Of a stretch of DNA of 64,000 nt, positions 9,109 through 18,052 are shown piece after piece. Under the pieces are notes generated by a model. The model was given only the letters and a program-made list of their open reading frames with translations, was not told where the DNA came from and searched no databases. This stretch comes from Clostridia bacterium (GTDB taxonomy: Bacteria > Bacillota > Clostridia > Christensenellales > Aristaeellaceae), in NCBI GenBank assembly GCA_017534885.1, contig JAFXVR010000026.1:62001-126000 (forward strand). The letters are read 5' to 3'. The stretch's first letter is position 1; each line of letters opens with the position of its first letter. Made by a program: the position numbers and the translations under genes.

Positions 9109-9975
9109 TCAGCTGTCCTCCGCCTCCTCCGGGAAGCGGCACAGGCTGACGCGCAGGTCGAAGGTCATCTGACCGGCCGGCTTTTCCGCGAGGCGATCCA
9201 GCGCCGCCTCGTCCAGGCCCTGGGTCAGCGGGGTCATGAGCAGGAAATCCCGCCAGAGCGCCTCCGTCAGCGGCACCGTTTCATGCACCCGCTCGGTGCG
9301 GCAGACCTGTGCGCGGGAGGACAGGTAGGCGGACACGTCTCCCTCCTGATAGGCGGGGAGGCTGGCGGCGGCGCGGATCTCCCGCAGATAGTCCTGCCCG
9401 GGATAGACCTTGATGAGCCAGCCGCCGGGGCGGAGCGCGCGCCTGAAAGCCCCGTAATCGGCGGGGGAGAGGATGTCCAGCACCGCGTCAAAAGACCGGT
9501 CGCGGAAGGGCAGACGCCGGAGATCGGCCACGCACCACAGGATGGGCTCGGGCCAGGCGGCGGCGCGGCGGATGGCGTCCGCGCTCAGGTCGCAGCCGGC
9601 GGCCAGGCGGGCGGGCTCCATCTGCAGCAGCCGGTGGAGGTACCAGCCCTCCCCGCAGCCCGCGTCCAGAATGCGCGTCGACTCCGTTTCCGCCAGCAGC
9701 CGGTTCAGCGCCTCGGCCACGGGGAGGTAAGCAGCGTCCAGCACCCGGGAGCGGGCTTCAAACAGGCGGGCGTCGTAAATGCCGGGATAGGCGCGGCTGA
9801 GCAGGTTCACATAGCCCTTCCGGTTGACGTCCACTGAGTGCCCCTGCCCGCAGCGCAGATGGGGCGCATCCCCGTCCGGCAGGAGGGGCTGGCCGCACTT
9901 CAGGCATTTCAGGCCACCCAGAGCCGTCACCAGCCGGTTCAGCCGGGACAGGCGGCCCTCACTCGGCGGGGTCAT
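9109..9975 (-). CDS. rlmA: RlmA-type 23S rRNA guanine-N1 methyltransferase
   Basis: This 288-residue protein has the two-part layout of RlmA: an N-terminal zinc ribbon (Cys24, Cys27, Cys42, His46) followed by a SAM-binding Rossmann domain with LDAGCGEGWYL. RlmA enzymes methylate N1 of G745 or G748 in helix 35 of 23S rRNA near the exit tunnel. The motif HSVDVNRKGYVNLL after the zinc site is typical of the family. The start overlaps the end of nadE by 17 bases, so it is the last gene of that operon. Whether it is the G745 or the G748 type cannot be decided by eye. Confidence 0.85.
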   Translation of the reverse strand: MTPPSEGRLSRLNRLVTALGGLKCLKCGQPLLPDGDAPHLRCGQGHSVDVNRKGYVNLLSRAYPGIYDARLFEARSRVLDAAYLPVAEALNRLLAETESTRILDAGCGEGWYLHRLLQMEPARLAAGCDLSADAIRRAAAWPEPILWCVADLRRLPFRDRSFDAVLDILSPADYGAFRRALRPGGWLIKVYPGQDYLREIRAAASLPAYQEGDVSAYLSSRAQVCRTERVHETVPLTEALWRDFLLMTPLTQGLDEAALDRLAEKPAGQMTFDLRVSLCRFPEEAEDS

Positions 9976-10690
9976 ACTCGAACTCGGGCATCATCTTCAG
10001 CTTGAAGAGATTGCGCCGGTGGAGGCTGTCGATGCGCTCTCTGTGGGCCAGGTCGTCGATCTCGCCGGTGCGGATGTAGCGGTCCAGCTCGGCGTAGGTG
10101 AAGCCCAGGTTGTCCTCGTCGGTCTTGCCGCAGAGGCCGTCGATGGGCACCTTGTCCACCAGCACGTCCGGCAGGCCCAGGATGCGGCCGATGGCCTTGA
10201 CCTCCTGCACGGTGAGCTGGCCCATGGGGCTGAAGTCACCGGCGGCGTCGCCGTAGCGGGTGGAATAGCCCACCCAGTTTTCGGAGAGATTGCAGGTATT
10301 CACCACCCGGCCGTTCAGGCTCTGGGACACGGCGTAGACGGTGGTCATGCGCACCCGTGCCGGCAGGTTGGTGGTGCTCATGGTCTGCAGCGGGAAGGGG
10401 ATGCTGGCCTTCACGGCTTCCACCGCGGCTTCGATATTGCACTCGTAGGACGCGATGCCCAGGTGGCTGACCAGCAGGCGCGCCATGTCGATGTCGTGCT
10501 GCACGCCGCAGGGCATCAGCACGCCGATGACGCGGTCGCGGCCGAGGGCCTCCACGCAGAGGGCCGCCGCCACGGACGAATCCTTGCCGCCCGAAATGCC
10601 GAGCACAGCGTTGCAGCCCGGGCCATTCTCCTCAAAGAACTTCCGGATCCATTGAACCACACGGTCTTTGACTTCGATTGCGTTGAACAT
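9959..10690 (-). CDS. nadE: NH3-dependent NAD+ synthetase
   Basis: NadE makes NAD+ from deamido-NAD+, ATP and ammonia in the cytoplasm. The PP-loop ATP motif SGGKDSS is at residues 33-39, and the substrate loop with STRYGDAAGDFSP and the C-terminal FKLKMMPEF are present. At 243 residues it is the short ammonia-dependent form without a glutaminase domain. It follows murG after a 49-base gap and overlaps the rlmA start, within a four-gene minus-strand operon. Confidence 0.93.
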   Translation of the reverse strand: MFNAIEVKDRVVQWIRKFFEENGPGCNAVLGISGGKDSSVAAALCVEALGRDRVIGVLMPCGVQHDIDMARLLVSHLGIASYECNIEAAVEAVKASIPFPLQTMSTTNLPARVRMTTVYAVSQSLNGRVVNTCNLSENWVGYSTRYGDAAGDFSPMGQLTVQEVKAIGRILGLPDVLVDKVPIDGLCGKTDEDNLGFTYAELDRYIRTGEIDDLAHRERIDSLHRRNLFKLKMMPEFEYDPAE

Positions 10691-10739
10691 GGGAAACCTC
10701 CTGTATCTGCGGTCGTTTTGCGATTGGAGCGGATGCTTC

Positions 10740-11807
10740 TTACCGCTTCTGGATGGCCTCGATCAGCTCCAGCACGCGGGCGGTGCCGTCGGCGGGTGGG
10801 GCGGCCTTCACCGCTTTGGTCAGCGCCTCCCGGTTCCGCCAGGTGTCCCGGAGGGCTTCCGCCAGGGATTCGGGCGTCATATGCTCCTGGAGCAGCACCT
10901 TGCAGAGGCCGCGCTTTTCAAGGCTGCGGGCGTTGAGAATCTGGTCGCCCCGGCTGGCTCCCTTGGGGTAGGGCACCAGCAGCAGGGGCTTTGCCAGGGC
11001 CTGGAATTCCATCAGGGCGTTGCTGCCAGCCCGGGAGAGCACCAGATCAGCGGCGGCAAGCACGTCCGGGAGCTCCGCGTCCAGGAACTCGATCTGCCGG
11101 TAGCCGGCTTTGCCCTCCAAGGCGGCATCGAGGTTGCCGCGCCCGCAGAGGTGCGCCACGTCGAAGTCCGGCAGCAGGCTGTCGAGGGCCTGCCGCAGCG
11201 CCGCGTTGACCGCCTGCGCGCCGGAGGAGCCGCCCATCATCAGCAGCACGGGTTTCAGGCCGCTGAAGCCCAGCAGCTTCAGCCCCTTCTCCCTTGTGCC
11301 GCTGAAGAGCTCGGGCCGCAGGGGCGTGCCCACCGCCTCAGCCTTGGGGCCGAGGGCCTGGGCGCACTCCGGGAAGGTGGTCACAAAGCGGGTGGCAAAG
11401 GGCTTGCACAGGCGGTTGGCCAGACCCGGGGTCAGGTCGCTCTCATGGCAGAGCACGGGCACCCGGTGCAGCCACGCGCCGAAGACCACCGGCACGGCCA
11501 CAAAGCCTCCCTTTGAGAAGACCACGTCGGGCTTCAGCTTGCCCATGAGCCGCGCCGACTGGAACGCGCCCGCGATCACCCGGAAGGGATCAGTAAAGTT
11601 CTGCCAGTCGAAATAGCGGCGCAGCTTACCGGTTTTGACCGCGTGGTAGGTCACGCCCGGGGTGGCGCGCATCTTGTCGGCTTCCATGCCGGAGGCCGTG
11701 CCCACATAGTGGATGTCATAGCCGCGCTCCCGCAGGGTGGGGATCAGGGCCAGGTGGGGGGTGACATGGCCGAGGGTGCCGCCCCCGGTCAGGACAATGG
11801 TTCTCAT
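10740..11807 (-). CDS. murG: MurG-type UDP-GlcNAc:lipid I N-acetylglucosaminyltransferase
   Basis: MurG transfers GlcNAc from UDP-GlcNAc to lipid I, making lipid II on the inner face of the membrane. The 355-residue protein shows the N-terminal glycine loop (TGGGTLGHVTP), the second loop (FSKGGFVAVPVV), and the C-terminal donor site (MMGGSSGAQAVN and SRAGSNALMEF). ATG 11805-11807 is chosen over a GTG six bases upstream because AGAGG then sits at normal spacing. It lies in an operon with an esterase and nadE rather than in a division/cell-wall cluster. The odd point is TLGHVTP in place of the usual TGGHxxP. Confidence 0.88.
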   Translation of the reverse strand: MRTIVLTGGGTLGHVTPHLALIPTLRERGYDIHYVGTASGMEADKMRATPGVTYHAVKTGKLRRYFDWQNFTDPFRVIAGAFQSARLMGKLKPDVVFSKGGFVAVPVVFGAWLHRVPVLCHESDLTPGLANRLCKPFATRFVTTFPECAQALGPKAEAVGTPLRPELFSGTREKGLKLLGFSGLKPVLLMMGGSSGAQAVNAALRQALDSLLPDFDVAHLCGRGNLDAALEGKAGYRQIEFLDAELPDVLAAADLVLSRAGSNALMEFQALAKPLLLVPYPKGASRGDQILNARSLEKRGLCKVLLQEHMTPESLAEALRDTWRNREALTKAVKAAPPADGTARVLELIEAIQKR

Positions 11808-11831
11808 AGGCACCTCTGTGAAGGTCGTCCC

Positions 11832-12701
11832 TCAGGCGTTGATGGTGAAGCGGATCTCCCGCAGGGCGGCGTAAGCCTCGGGCAGGCGGTCCAGCATCCA
11901 GGTGTGGTACAGGTTCCGGCGCAGGGTGCGCAGGGGTATGCCGGCCTCCATCAGCCGGTGGCGCAGAATCTCCACATGGGGATAGAAGATTTCCTGCTTT
12001 CCGTGGATCAGCAGAACCGGCGGCAGACCGGCGCAGTCCGCAAAGGACGGGTTGTACAGGGGGCTGTCTGCGGGCGTCCCGCCCATCCATTTTTCGTTGA
12101 CGGCCTCCACCGTGTCCCGGGTCAGCAGGGGATCGCCCCTGCCGGTTTTGCGCTGGAGGTCGGCGCTGAGACCCGCTTCCTGCCCGGCCACAGGGGAGAG
12201 CAGGATCAGGTGGGAGGGCTGGCGGGAGACGCGCTGGCAGAGCCCCAGCGCCAGGCAGGCGCCCCAGCTGTCGCCGCAGACGGACACGACGTCCTTGGCG
12301 TAGACGTGCCGCAGCTCGTTGTACACCTGCTCGGCGAAGTGCAGAGCCTGAGCGTAGTCCGCGCCGGAATCCGCCGGGCTGCAGGTCAGCCAGACCTCCG
12401 CGCCGGTTTTCACGGCCAGGCGCAGGGCAAAGCGCGTGTGCCGCTTGTCCGGGCCCGCCAGGGGGCAGCCGGGCAGGTAGAGGATTGCCCGTCCGCTGGG
12501 GTTTCTGCGGGGCCGGATGATCCACACGGAGCGGTTGCTGACCTCCCGCTGGGTCACCGCCGCGCGCTTTTTCAGCCACTCCGGGGGCTCCTCCAAACCG
12601 TGGCGCTTCAGCCCTTCGCTGTAGCGGCGGCGGCGCACACCGCGCCCCACCCTGTTCAGCGCCTGGTTCCATTTCAGCCTCACACCGCCCGCCAAACCCA
12701 T
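11832..12701 (-). CDS. Alpha/beta hydrolase (HSL-like esterase)
   Basis: This 289-residue protein has the alpha/beta-hydrolase nucleophile elbow GDSWG (in VCGDSWGACLALG) and a LYLPGC strand in the position of the HGG-type oxyanion motif. An Asp in LLIHGKQEI-like context and a late His (LYHTWML) complete a plausible triad. The family hydrolyses short acyl or acetyl esters. The ATG follows a clear GGAGG site. It is first in the operon with murG, 24 bases upstream of it. The substrate is unknown. Confidence 0.82.
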   Translation of the reverse strand: MGLAGGVRLKWNQALNRVGRGVRRRRYSEGLKRHGLEEPPEWLKKRAAVTQREVSNRSVWIIRPRRNPSGRAILYLPGCPLAGPDKRHTRFALRLAVKTGAEVWLTCSPADSGADYAQALHFAEQVYNELRHVYAKDVVSVCGDSWGACLALGLCQRVSRQPSHLILLSPVAGQEAGLSADLQRKTGRGDPLLTRDTVEAVNEKWMGGTPADSPLYNPSFADCAGLPPVLLIHGKQEIFYPHVEILRHRLMEAGIPLRTLRRNLYHTWMLDRLPEAYAALREIRFTINA

Positions 12702-12749
12702 GCGTACACCTCCGTCCGGTTCCGAAAAGCGTCTATTGATCCTGCCAGT

Positions 12750-12778
12750 ATCATATCACCCTCCGCGGCTCTTGGCAA
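12750..12778 (-). promoter_or_regulatory. Sigma-A-type promoter of the esterase-murG-nadE-rlmA operon
   Basis: TTGCCA (-35, 12773-12778) and TATGAT (-10, 12750-12755) on the minus strand are separated by 17 bases. Confidence 0.75.
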
Positions 12779-12904
12779 GCGCTTTTGCGGGAAGGCAAGG
12801 GCAATCGCTTACAAACCTATGAACCTTGTTTCCAGGTCTGCGCCTCATCTGTAAGGAACATTAGGCTGCCATCGCAAGATCCCGATCCAAACACAACTCT
12901 ATAG

Positions 12905-12990
12905 AGAGTAAAAAGTCTTTTGAAGATAGGATGGGGGTCTGGGGGAAGGAAAGGAGCTTTTCTCCAGAAAAGTTCCTTTCCTTCCCCCAG
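12905..12990. repeat. Dispersed hairpin repeat, copy A
   Basis: A 25-base inverted repeat (12939-12963 and 12966-12990) pairs at 24 of 25 positions around a 2-base loop. Its left shoulder (12910-12945, AAAAAGTCTTTTGAAGATAG then G-rich sequence) closely matches the minus-strand shoulder of copy B at 19213-19248. It lies in the 378-base gap 12702-13079, which otherwise holds only two divergent promoters. Confidence 0.7.
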
Positions 12991-13020
12991 TGTCCGTAAG
13001 CGATTGACCTGCGGGCAGCC

Positions 13021-13049
13021 TTGCATTTTTTTGTCCGATGGCGTAAACT
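13021..13049 (+). promoter_or_regulatory. Sigma-A-type promoter of HAD/ITPase pair
   Basis: TTGCAT (13021-13026) and TAAACT (13044-13049) are separated by 17 bases, 31 bases before the start codon. Confidence 0.65.
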
Positions 13050-13079
13050 GATTCCACAGACCGCAAAGGAGGACTGACG

Positions 13080-13721
13080 ATGCATCTGATGCTGAACGAC
13101 CGGTACGAGCGCATGCCATGGGAGCTGGTGGACGCGGTGGTGTTCGACGTGGGCAATGTGCTGCTGACCTTTGATCCCCAGGCTCTGCTGGAGGAGCATT
13201 TCCCGGGCGACAAGGCCCTGCAGGAGCGGCTGATGGTGAAGGTGCTGCGCTCCCCCTACTGGGTGATGATGGATCACGGCACCCTGTACGGGGAGGAGGC
13301 CGTGACCGCCATGTGCGGCCTGGAGACCGATCTGGCCCCGGCGGTGCGGCATTTTCTGAACAGCTGGGTCGACCTGAAGGAGGTTGTCCCGGAAGGTCTT
13401 CGCGCCCTGGAAAGCTGCCGGGCGCACGGGAAAAAGACCTATGTGCTGTCCAACTATGCGGACGCGCCCTTCCGTCTGGTGGAGAACAAGTTTGATTTCT
13501 TCAGCCTTTTCGACGGCAAGATCGTCTCTTCGCAGGTGGGGCTGATCAAGCCGGACCATGCAATCTATTCCCTGCTGATGGAGCGCTATGGCCTGACGCC
13601 TGAGCGCACCCTCTTCATTGACGACGCCCCGGCCAACATCGAGGCCGCCCTGAGCTGCGGCTGGCAGGGCGTGTGCTACAACAGGAAGGGCGTGCTCGAC
13701 CGCTTCTTCAGCGAGGCATGA
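13080..13721 (+). CDS. HAD-superfamily (class IA) phosphatase
   Basis: This 213-residue protein shows the HAD motifs in order: motif I VFDVGNVL (about residues 22-29), where the second Asp of DxD is replaced by Gly-Asn as in YihX-type members; motif II VLSNY; the motif III lysine in GLIKPD; and motif IV FIDDAPANI. Such enzymes dephosphorylate small sugar phosphates or nucleotides. The ATG at 13080 has an AAAGGAGG site. It overlaps the following ITPase-like gene by four bases (ATGA), suggesting coupled translation. The exact substrate is open. Confidence 0.87.
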   Translation: MHLMLNDRYERMPWELVDAVVFDVGNVLLTFDPQALLEEHFPGDKALQERLMVKVLRSPYWVMMDHGTLYGEEAVTAMCGLETDLAPAVRHFLNSWVDLKEVVPEGLRALESCRAHGKKTYVLSNYADAPFRLVENKFDFFSLFDGKIVSSQVGLIKPDHAIYSLLMERYGLTPERTLFIDDAPANIEAALSCGWQGVCYNRKGVLDRFFSEA

Positions 13722-14383
13722 AGACGGTGCGGGTGCTGATCGGTACCACCAACCCCTCCAAACTGCGCCTGTTTCAGGGGATGATGGCGGATCTGGGGCT
13801 GGAGGCCTGCTCTCCGGCGGAGCTGGGCATTGCGGAGGACGCGCCCGAGACCGGGAGAGATCCCCTCGGGAACGCTGTGCAGAAGGCCCGTTTTTACGCG
13901 CGCTGGCACGAGCCGGTGCTCTGCAATGACGCGGGGCTCTACTTTGATGAACTGCCCGAGGATGATCCCCGTCAGCCGGGGCTGCACATCCGCACGCCCG
14001 GCGGCCTGCCGCGCCTGGACGACGAGGGGATGATCGCCTATTATGCGGAGCTGATTCATTCCCTGGGCGGCAGGGTGACCGCCGGCTACCGGGACGCCCT
14101 CGCCGTGAGCCGGGGCGGGCAGGTGTTCACCTGGGTGGAGCCTGAAGCGTTCGCCCGGTCCCGAACCTTCACCATGGTGGACACGCCCTCGCCGCGCCGT
14201 CACCCGGGCTGGCCCCTGGATTCCCTCTCCCTGACCCGGGACGGTCTGGGCTACTTCACCGACGACCGCCCGGCCAACAATCCCTCCGTGATGGAGGCGC
14301 GGCTGAGCGCTTACCGCCGGGAACAGCGCCGCTTTTTCGCTGAAGCCTTAGGCGTGCCCCTCCCTGATGACGCGGAAAAATGA
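13718..14383 (+). CDS. Ham1/RdgB-like non-canonical NTP pyrophosphatase
   Basis: The 221-residue protein begins with VLIGTTNPSKL, the Ham1/RdgB signature, and has a catalytic-type CNDAGLYFDELP segment followed by a TPSPRRHPGWPLD region near the C-terminus. The family hydrolyses ITP, XTP and dITP to monophosphates, clearing damaged purines. It is more divergent than housekeeping RdgB (the usual SGL is NDAGL), so it may have another nucleotide substrate. Start ATG 13718 overlaps the HAD stop; an upstream in-frame start would lie inside the HAD gene. Confidence 0.75.
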   Translation: MKTVRVLIGTTNPSKLRLFQGMMADLGLEACSPAELGIAEDAPETGRDPLGNAVQKARFYARWHEPVLCNDAGLYFDELPEDDPRQPGLHIRTPGGLPRLDDEGMIAYYAELIHSLGGRVTAGYRDALAVSRGGQVFTWVEPEAFARSRTFTMVDTPSPRRHPGWPLDSLSLTRDGLGYFTDDRPANNPSVMEARLSAYRREQRRFFAEALGVPLPDDAEK

Positions 14384-14423
14384 CAAATATAACAGCTTTA
14401 TTGCAGATTTTTGAAGAAAATGC

Positions 14424-14452
14424 TTGACGTACAAGACTTTTGACTGTACAAT
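14424..14452 (+). promoter_or_regulatory. Strong sigma-A-type promoter of the repeat-protein gene
   Basis: TTGACG (14424-14429) and TACAAT (14447-14452) are separated by 17 bases. Confidence 0.85.
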
Positions 14453-14529
14453 AGGCTTGGTTGTCTGTATTCATTGCCCGGCATGGCCGGGAGTGAAGGG
14501 AGGAAGGGCGGTTCGCCGCCTGTGAACGT

Positions 14530-16302
14530 ATGAGGAAACATCGGCTGTGGATGCTGGGTGTCTGCGTGCTGATTCTGCTTGTGGCGCACTGTGCGGCCGC
14601 GCTGGCTGAAATCGATCCGCTGAAGGTGGCCATGTCCCTGTCCAGCAACACCTTTACCGAGCCCAAGCGCATCACGGTGCAGATCAAGATTTCCAACACC
14701 GGCGAGAGCGAAATGCCCGGGCCTGTGACCCTGTATTATCCGGACGGCAGGCAGGTGGAGGCTTTCGGTGCGCCGGTGCTGGAGGAAGGCGCGTCCAAGA
14801 CCTGGAGCGGCACCTGGGATGTGACCCAGGAGCAGCTCAACGAGGGCAAGCTGACTTTCCGCATCAACTACACGATTTACAATGATGACGGCGAGCTGGT
14901 CAGCAAGTCGAAGCGCTTTTCCAAGACGCTGATTTACAACGGCGGCGTGGTTTCCTGCGAGATCAAGCGCTCCATCCTGCCCACCACCGCGCGCAAGGAT
15001 CAGGAAGTGTCGGTGACCTATGAGGTCATCAACACCGGCAACCTGCCCATCACGGACGTGGAAATCATGGAGAACAAGTCCATCTCCACCACGGTGGGCA
15101 AGATTGACGAGATCCCCGCCGGCGAGAAGAAGAGCTACACCTTCACCGTGAAGATGGGCACCAAGGATCTGACCAGCCGGGGCACCATCACCTACAAGGC
15201 GGACGGGAAGAAGTACTCCGAGAGCAAGGAGACCGCCACCATCAAGTACGGCGAGGTGAAGCTGGCGGCCAGCCTGACCGCGGACAAGAAGGGCGGCCTG
15301 ACCGGCGAGACCGTGAAGCTGACCCTGAAGCTGACCAACTCGGGCTCCGCGGATTACCAGAACCTGACCGTGACGGACTCCATCTTAGGCGAGGTCTTCA
15401 CCGGCCAGAACGTGCCCGCGGGCGAGAGCGTCACCCTGGAGAAGGAAATCAGCATCAGCAGCACGGCGGGCTATCAGTTCACCGTGTCCGGCCAGGATTC
15501 CGCCGGCAACGATATCGAGACGGCCTCCGAGCGCGTGACGGTCACCGCCATTGAGCCCAACCAGGTGGTCAACCTGAGTGTGGAAGCCGAAGCGGACCGG
15601 CTGGTGGTCTACCAGATTCCCGCCACGGTGCGCTTCCGCGTCAGGGTGACCAACAACGCCGCCGCTGACGTGCAGAACGTGCGCGTTTCCGCCACGGGCG
15701 TGACCCTGTACACCTTTGACAAGATCGCCGCCGGGGAAACCCGGGAGTTTGTGCGGGACGCCAGCATCTCGATGCAGGGCAAGTTCCAGTTTGTGGCCAG
15801 CGTGCGCAACCAGCTGGGCGAAACGCAGACCTTCAACAGCAATATCGTCAGCATCGCTTATTCCGTGCCGACCCCCGTGCCCACCGACGCGCCCATCGTC
15901 ACCCCGCCCAAGCCGGTGCACCAGAACATCCCCACCGAGGCGGACATGGAAGACCTCTTTGGTGTGATCGAGTACGACAAGGCCATCGAGTACCTGCGCT
16001 ACGCGGCCTATGGCCTGGCTGGCCTGGCGGGCATCGGCGTGCTGCTGCTGGTCATCGCCGGCATCCGCCGGGGCGTGGTGTCCAGCCGCACCCACAACGC
16101 CACGGACAGTCTGGAAATCACCCCGGCCCGCAATTATGCCGAGCCGGTGCGCAAGCCCATCAACCTGCCGCCCCTGGATGACGGCCTGACCGCCGCCCCC
16201 GCCCCGGACAATACCCTGTCCGACACCGGCGAGACCCGCACCGGACGCCGCCGCCGCAAGGCCGCTGCCCAGACGGAAGACCAGGACAGCAGCGAAGAGT
16301 GA
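14530..16302 (+). CDS. Membrane-anchored surface protein with CARDB/DUF11-like repeats
   Basis: This 590-residue protein has a signal peptide (1-26), then about four immunoglobulin-like modules of roughly 100 residues rich in NTG and TNxG turns (ISNTGESEMPG, VINTGNLPITDV, TNSGSADYQNL, TNNAAADVQNV), typical of CARDB or DUF11 adhesion-type repeats. A Pro/Thr spacer (VPTPVPTDAPIVTPP) leads to one transmembrane helix at about 492-515 and a cytoplasmic tail of about 75 residues with basic RRRRK. The repeat part is thus outside and the tail inside. It has its own promoter and terminator. The partner is unknown. Confidence 0.82.
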   Translation: MRKHRLWMLGVCVLILLVAHCAAALAEIDPLKVAMSLSSNTFTEPKRITVQIKISNTGESEMPGPVTLYYPDGRQVEAFGAPVLEEGASKTWSGTWDVTQEQLNEGKLTFRINYTIYNDDGELVSKSKRFSKTLIYNGGVVSCEIKRSILPTTARKDQEVSVTYEVINTGNLPITDVEIMENKSISTTVGKIDEIPAGEKKSYTFTVKMGTKDLTSRGTITYKADGKKYSESKETATIKYGEVKLAASLTADKKGGLTGETVKLTLKLTNSGSADYQNLTVTDSILGEVFTGQNVPAGESVTLEKEISISSTAGYQFTVSGQDSAGNDIETASERVTVTAIEPNQVVNLSVEAEADRLVVYQIPATVRFRVRVTNNAAADVQNVRVSATGVTLYTFDKIAAGETREFVRDASISMQGKFQFVASVRNQLGETQTFNSNIVSIAYSVPTPVPTDAPIVTPPKPVHQNIPTEADMEDLFGVIEYDKAIEYLRYAAYGLAGLAGIGVLLLVIAGIRRGVVSSRTHNATDSLEITPARNYAEPVRKPINLPPLDDGLTAAPAPDNTLSDTGETRTGRRRRKAAAQTEDQDSSEE

Positions 16303-16339
16303 CAGCCTGACATCAATCTGACACCAAGATGAACAAAAG

Positions 16340-16373
16340 CCTCCGCCGGCAATCCTGCTGACGGAGGTTTTTT
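16340..16373 (+). terminator. Intrinsic terminator of the repeat-protein gene
   Basis: CCTCCG pairs with CGGAGG, extended inward by GGC/GCT-type pairs, and is followed by TTTTTT at 16368-16373. Confidence 0.85.
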
Positions 16374-16407
16374 GTACCAACTATTCAGTTCCATGATTCA
16401 GCCTGCT

Positions 16408-17898
16408 TCACACCCTGATTGCGTCCACCAGCCGGCGCCCGGTCACACCGTTCTCGCCGAAGCGCCCCCCGGCCCGCGCCGCGGCGTCGGCGTGGAGGAA
16501 AGCCGCCAGCTGCAGGGGGAGGAGGGCATCCCCTGGCAGGCCGGGGCGGGCCAGGAGCGCTGCCAGCAGGCCGGTCAGCACGTCGCCGCTGCCGCCCTTG
16601 GCCAGGGCGGGGGTGCCGTTGGGATTGACCGCGGCGGCCTCTCCGGCGGCCATGAGTGTGCGCGCGCCCTTCAGCAGCACCCGGCAGCCAAAGCGCGTCT
16701 GCAGGGTCTTCAGCGCGGCGAGGGGATCGGCGGTGACATCGCTGATCTTCAGCCCCAGCAGGCGCGCGGCTTCCCCGGGATGCGGGGTCAGCACCGCGTC
16801 CTGACGCGGCCGCAGGTCACCGTTCACGGCCATCAGGTTCAGGGCGTCGGCATCAAACACGGTGGGGCATTCGGCCTCCGCGAAGGCCTTCAGCACGGGC
16901 AGTACATCCGCTCCCTGACTCAGCCCCGGGCCGACTGCCGCGGCGTCCGCGTCCGCCAGGGCCTTTCGGGCGATCTCCGCCGCTTCCGGCAGCAGGCGGC
17001 CGTCCGCCTCGGGGAGGAGCGTGCAGGTGGCCTCGGGCACCAGCGCCTGCACGGTCTGGGCCACCCAGGGGCGGCAGAGCACCCGGGTCAGGCCGGCCCC
17101 CGCGTGCACGCAGGCGGAAGCGCAGAGCGCCGCGGCTCCCGCCATGCCCACCGAGCCCGCGAAGATTACCACCCGGCCGAGGCTTCCCTTATGGGCGTCC
17201 GCCGGGCGGGGCGGGATCAATTTGCGATGATCCTTCTGTTCCAGCACCCGCAGGCCGGGCACGCCGCCGCAGTCCGGCGGGATCAGGATGGGATGCACCC
17301 GCACCCGTCCGGCGTGTCGGCAGCCCTTGCGCAGGTACAGCCCGGCCTTGGGGCGGTGGAAGGTCACGGTTTCGTCTGCGATGACAGCCTCGCCCGGCAC
17401 CGTGCCGTCCGCGCCGTTCAGCCCGGAGGGGATGTCCACGGCCACCACCGGGACGGAACTCCCATTCACCAGGCGGATCAGCCCGGCGGCCACCCCCTCC
17501 GGCGCGCGGCTCAGGCCTGTGCCGAACAGCGCGTCACAGACCAGGTCACAGTCCGGGAGGACGGCGGGCGTCTCCTTCAGCGTGGTCACCGGGACGCCCG
17601 CAGTCAGCGCCAGGCGGCGGAAAATGCCCGGGTCGCCCGCGGTGTTCGCCCGGGTCTCCCAGACCATGGCCTCCTGCCCGCGCTTCCGCCAGAGCCAGGC
17701 CGCCGCGCAGCCGTCGCCGCCGTTGTTGCCCGGGCCGCAGAGAAAAAGCACCTTTCCGCCCCGGGGCAGGCGTTCCGCTATCGCCAGATCGACGCCCTGG
17801 GCAGCCTCGGCCATCAGCAGGCAGCTGGGCACGCCGTTTGCGGCCATCCACTGGGCCTCCAGGTTTTTCATTTCCTCCGGAAGAATGGTTTCAAGCAT
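16408..17898 (-). CDS. nnr: Bifunctional NAD(P)HX epimerase/dehydratase
   Basis: Nnr repairs hydrated NAD(P)H: the N-terminal domain epimerises NAD(P)HX and the C-terminal ribokinase-like domain dehydrates it using ADP. The 496-residue protein shows LFLCGPGNNGGDG (epimerase, about 50-62), ALFGTGLSR and VDIPSGLNG. In the dehydratase half it shows LTPHPGEAARLL and the GGSGDVLTG nucleotide motif. ATG 17896-17898 behind CGGGAG is preferred to an upstream in-frame start that would overlap the promoter. It stands alone on the minus strand. Confidence 0.93.
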   Translation of the reverse strand: MLETILPEEMKNLEAQWMAANGVPSCLLMAEAAQGVDLAIAERLPRGGKVLFLCGPGNNGGDGCAAAWLWRKRGQEAMVWETRANTAGDPGIFRRLALTAGVPVTTLKETPAVLPDCDLVCDALFGTGLSRAPEGVAAGLIRLVNGSSVPVVAVDIPSGLNGADGTVPGEAVIADETVTFHRPKAGLYLRKGCRHAGRVRVHPILIPPDCGGVPGLRVLEQKDHRKLIPPRPADAHKGSLGRVVIFAGSVGMAGAAALCASACVHAGAGLTRVLCRPWVAQTVQALVPEATCTLLPEADGRLLPEAAEIARKALADADAAAVGPGLSQGADVLPVLKAFAEAECPTVFDADALNLMAVNGDLRPRQDAVLTPHPGEAARLLGLKISDVTADPLAALKTLQTRFGCRVLLKGARTLMAAGEAAAVNPNGTPALAKGGSGDVLTGLLAALLARPGLPGDALLPLQLAAFLHADAAARAGGRFGENGVTGRRLVDAIRV

Positions 17899-17952
17899 GT
17901 CTGTCTCCCGTTCCCGCGCCGGGCTTTCGGCCCGTTCGCCCTGATGGACACC

Positions 17953-17981
17953 AGTATAGCCCAAATCGGTCCGGCCCGCAA
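17953..17981 (-). promoter_or_regulatory. Sigma-A-type promoter of nnr
   Basis: TTGCGG (17976-17981) and TATACT (17953-17958) on the minus strand are separated by 17 bases. Confidence 0.75.
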
Positions 17982-17994
17982 GCGGAATTCATCA

Positions 17995-18023
17995 TGGACA
18001 TTCCGCCGCCGCCGTGTTACAAT
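17995..18023 (+). promoter_or_regulatory. Sigma-A-type promoter of the GH105 gene
   Basis: TGGACA (17995-18000) and TACAAT (18018-18023) are separated by 17 bases, back to back with the nnr promoter. Confidence 0.75.
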
Positions 18024-18052
18024 AACACCATCAATACCGAGGAGGAGACAGT

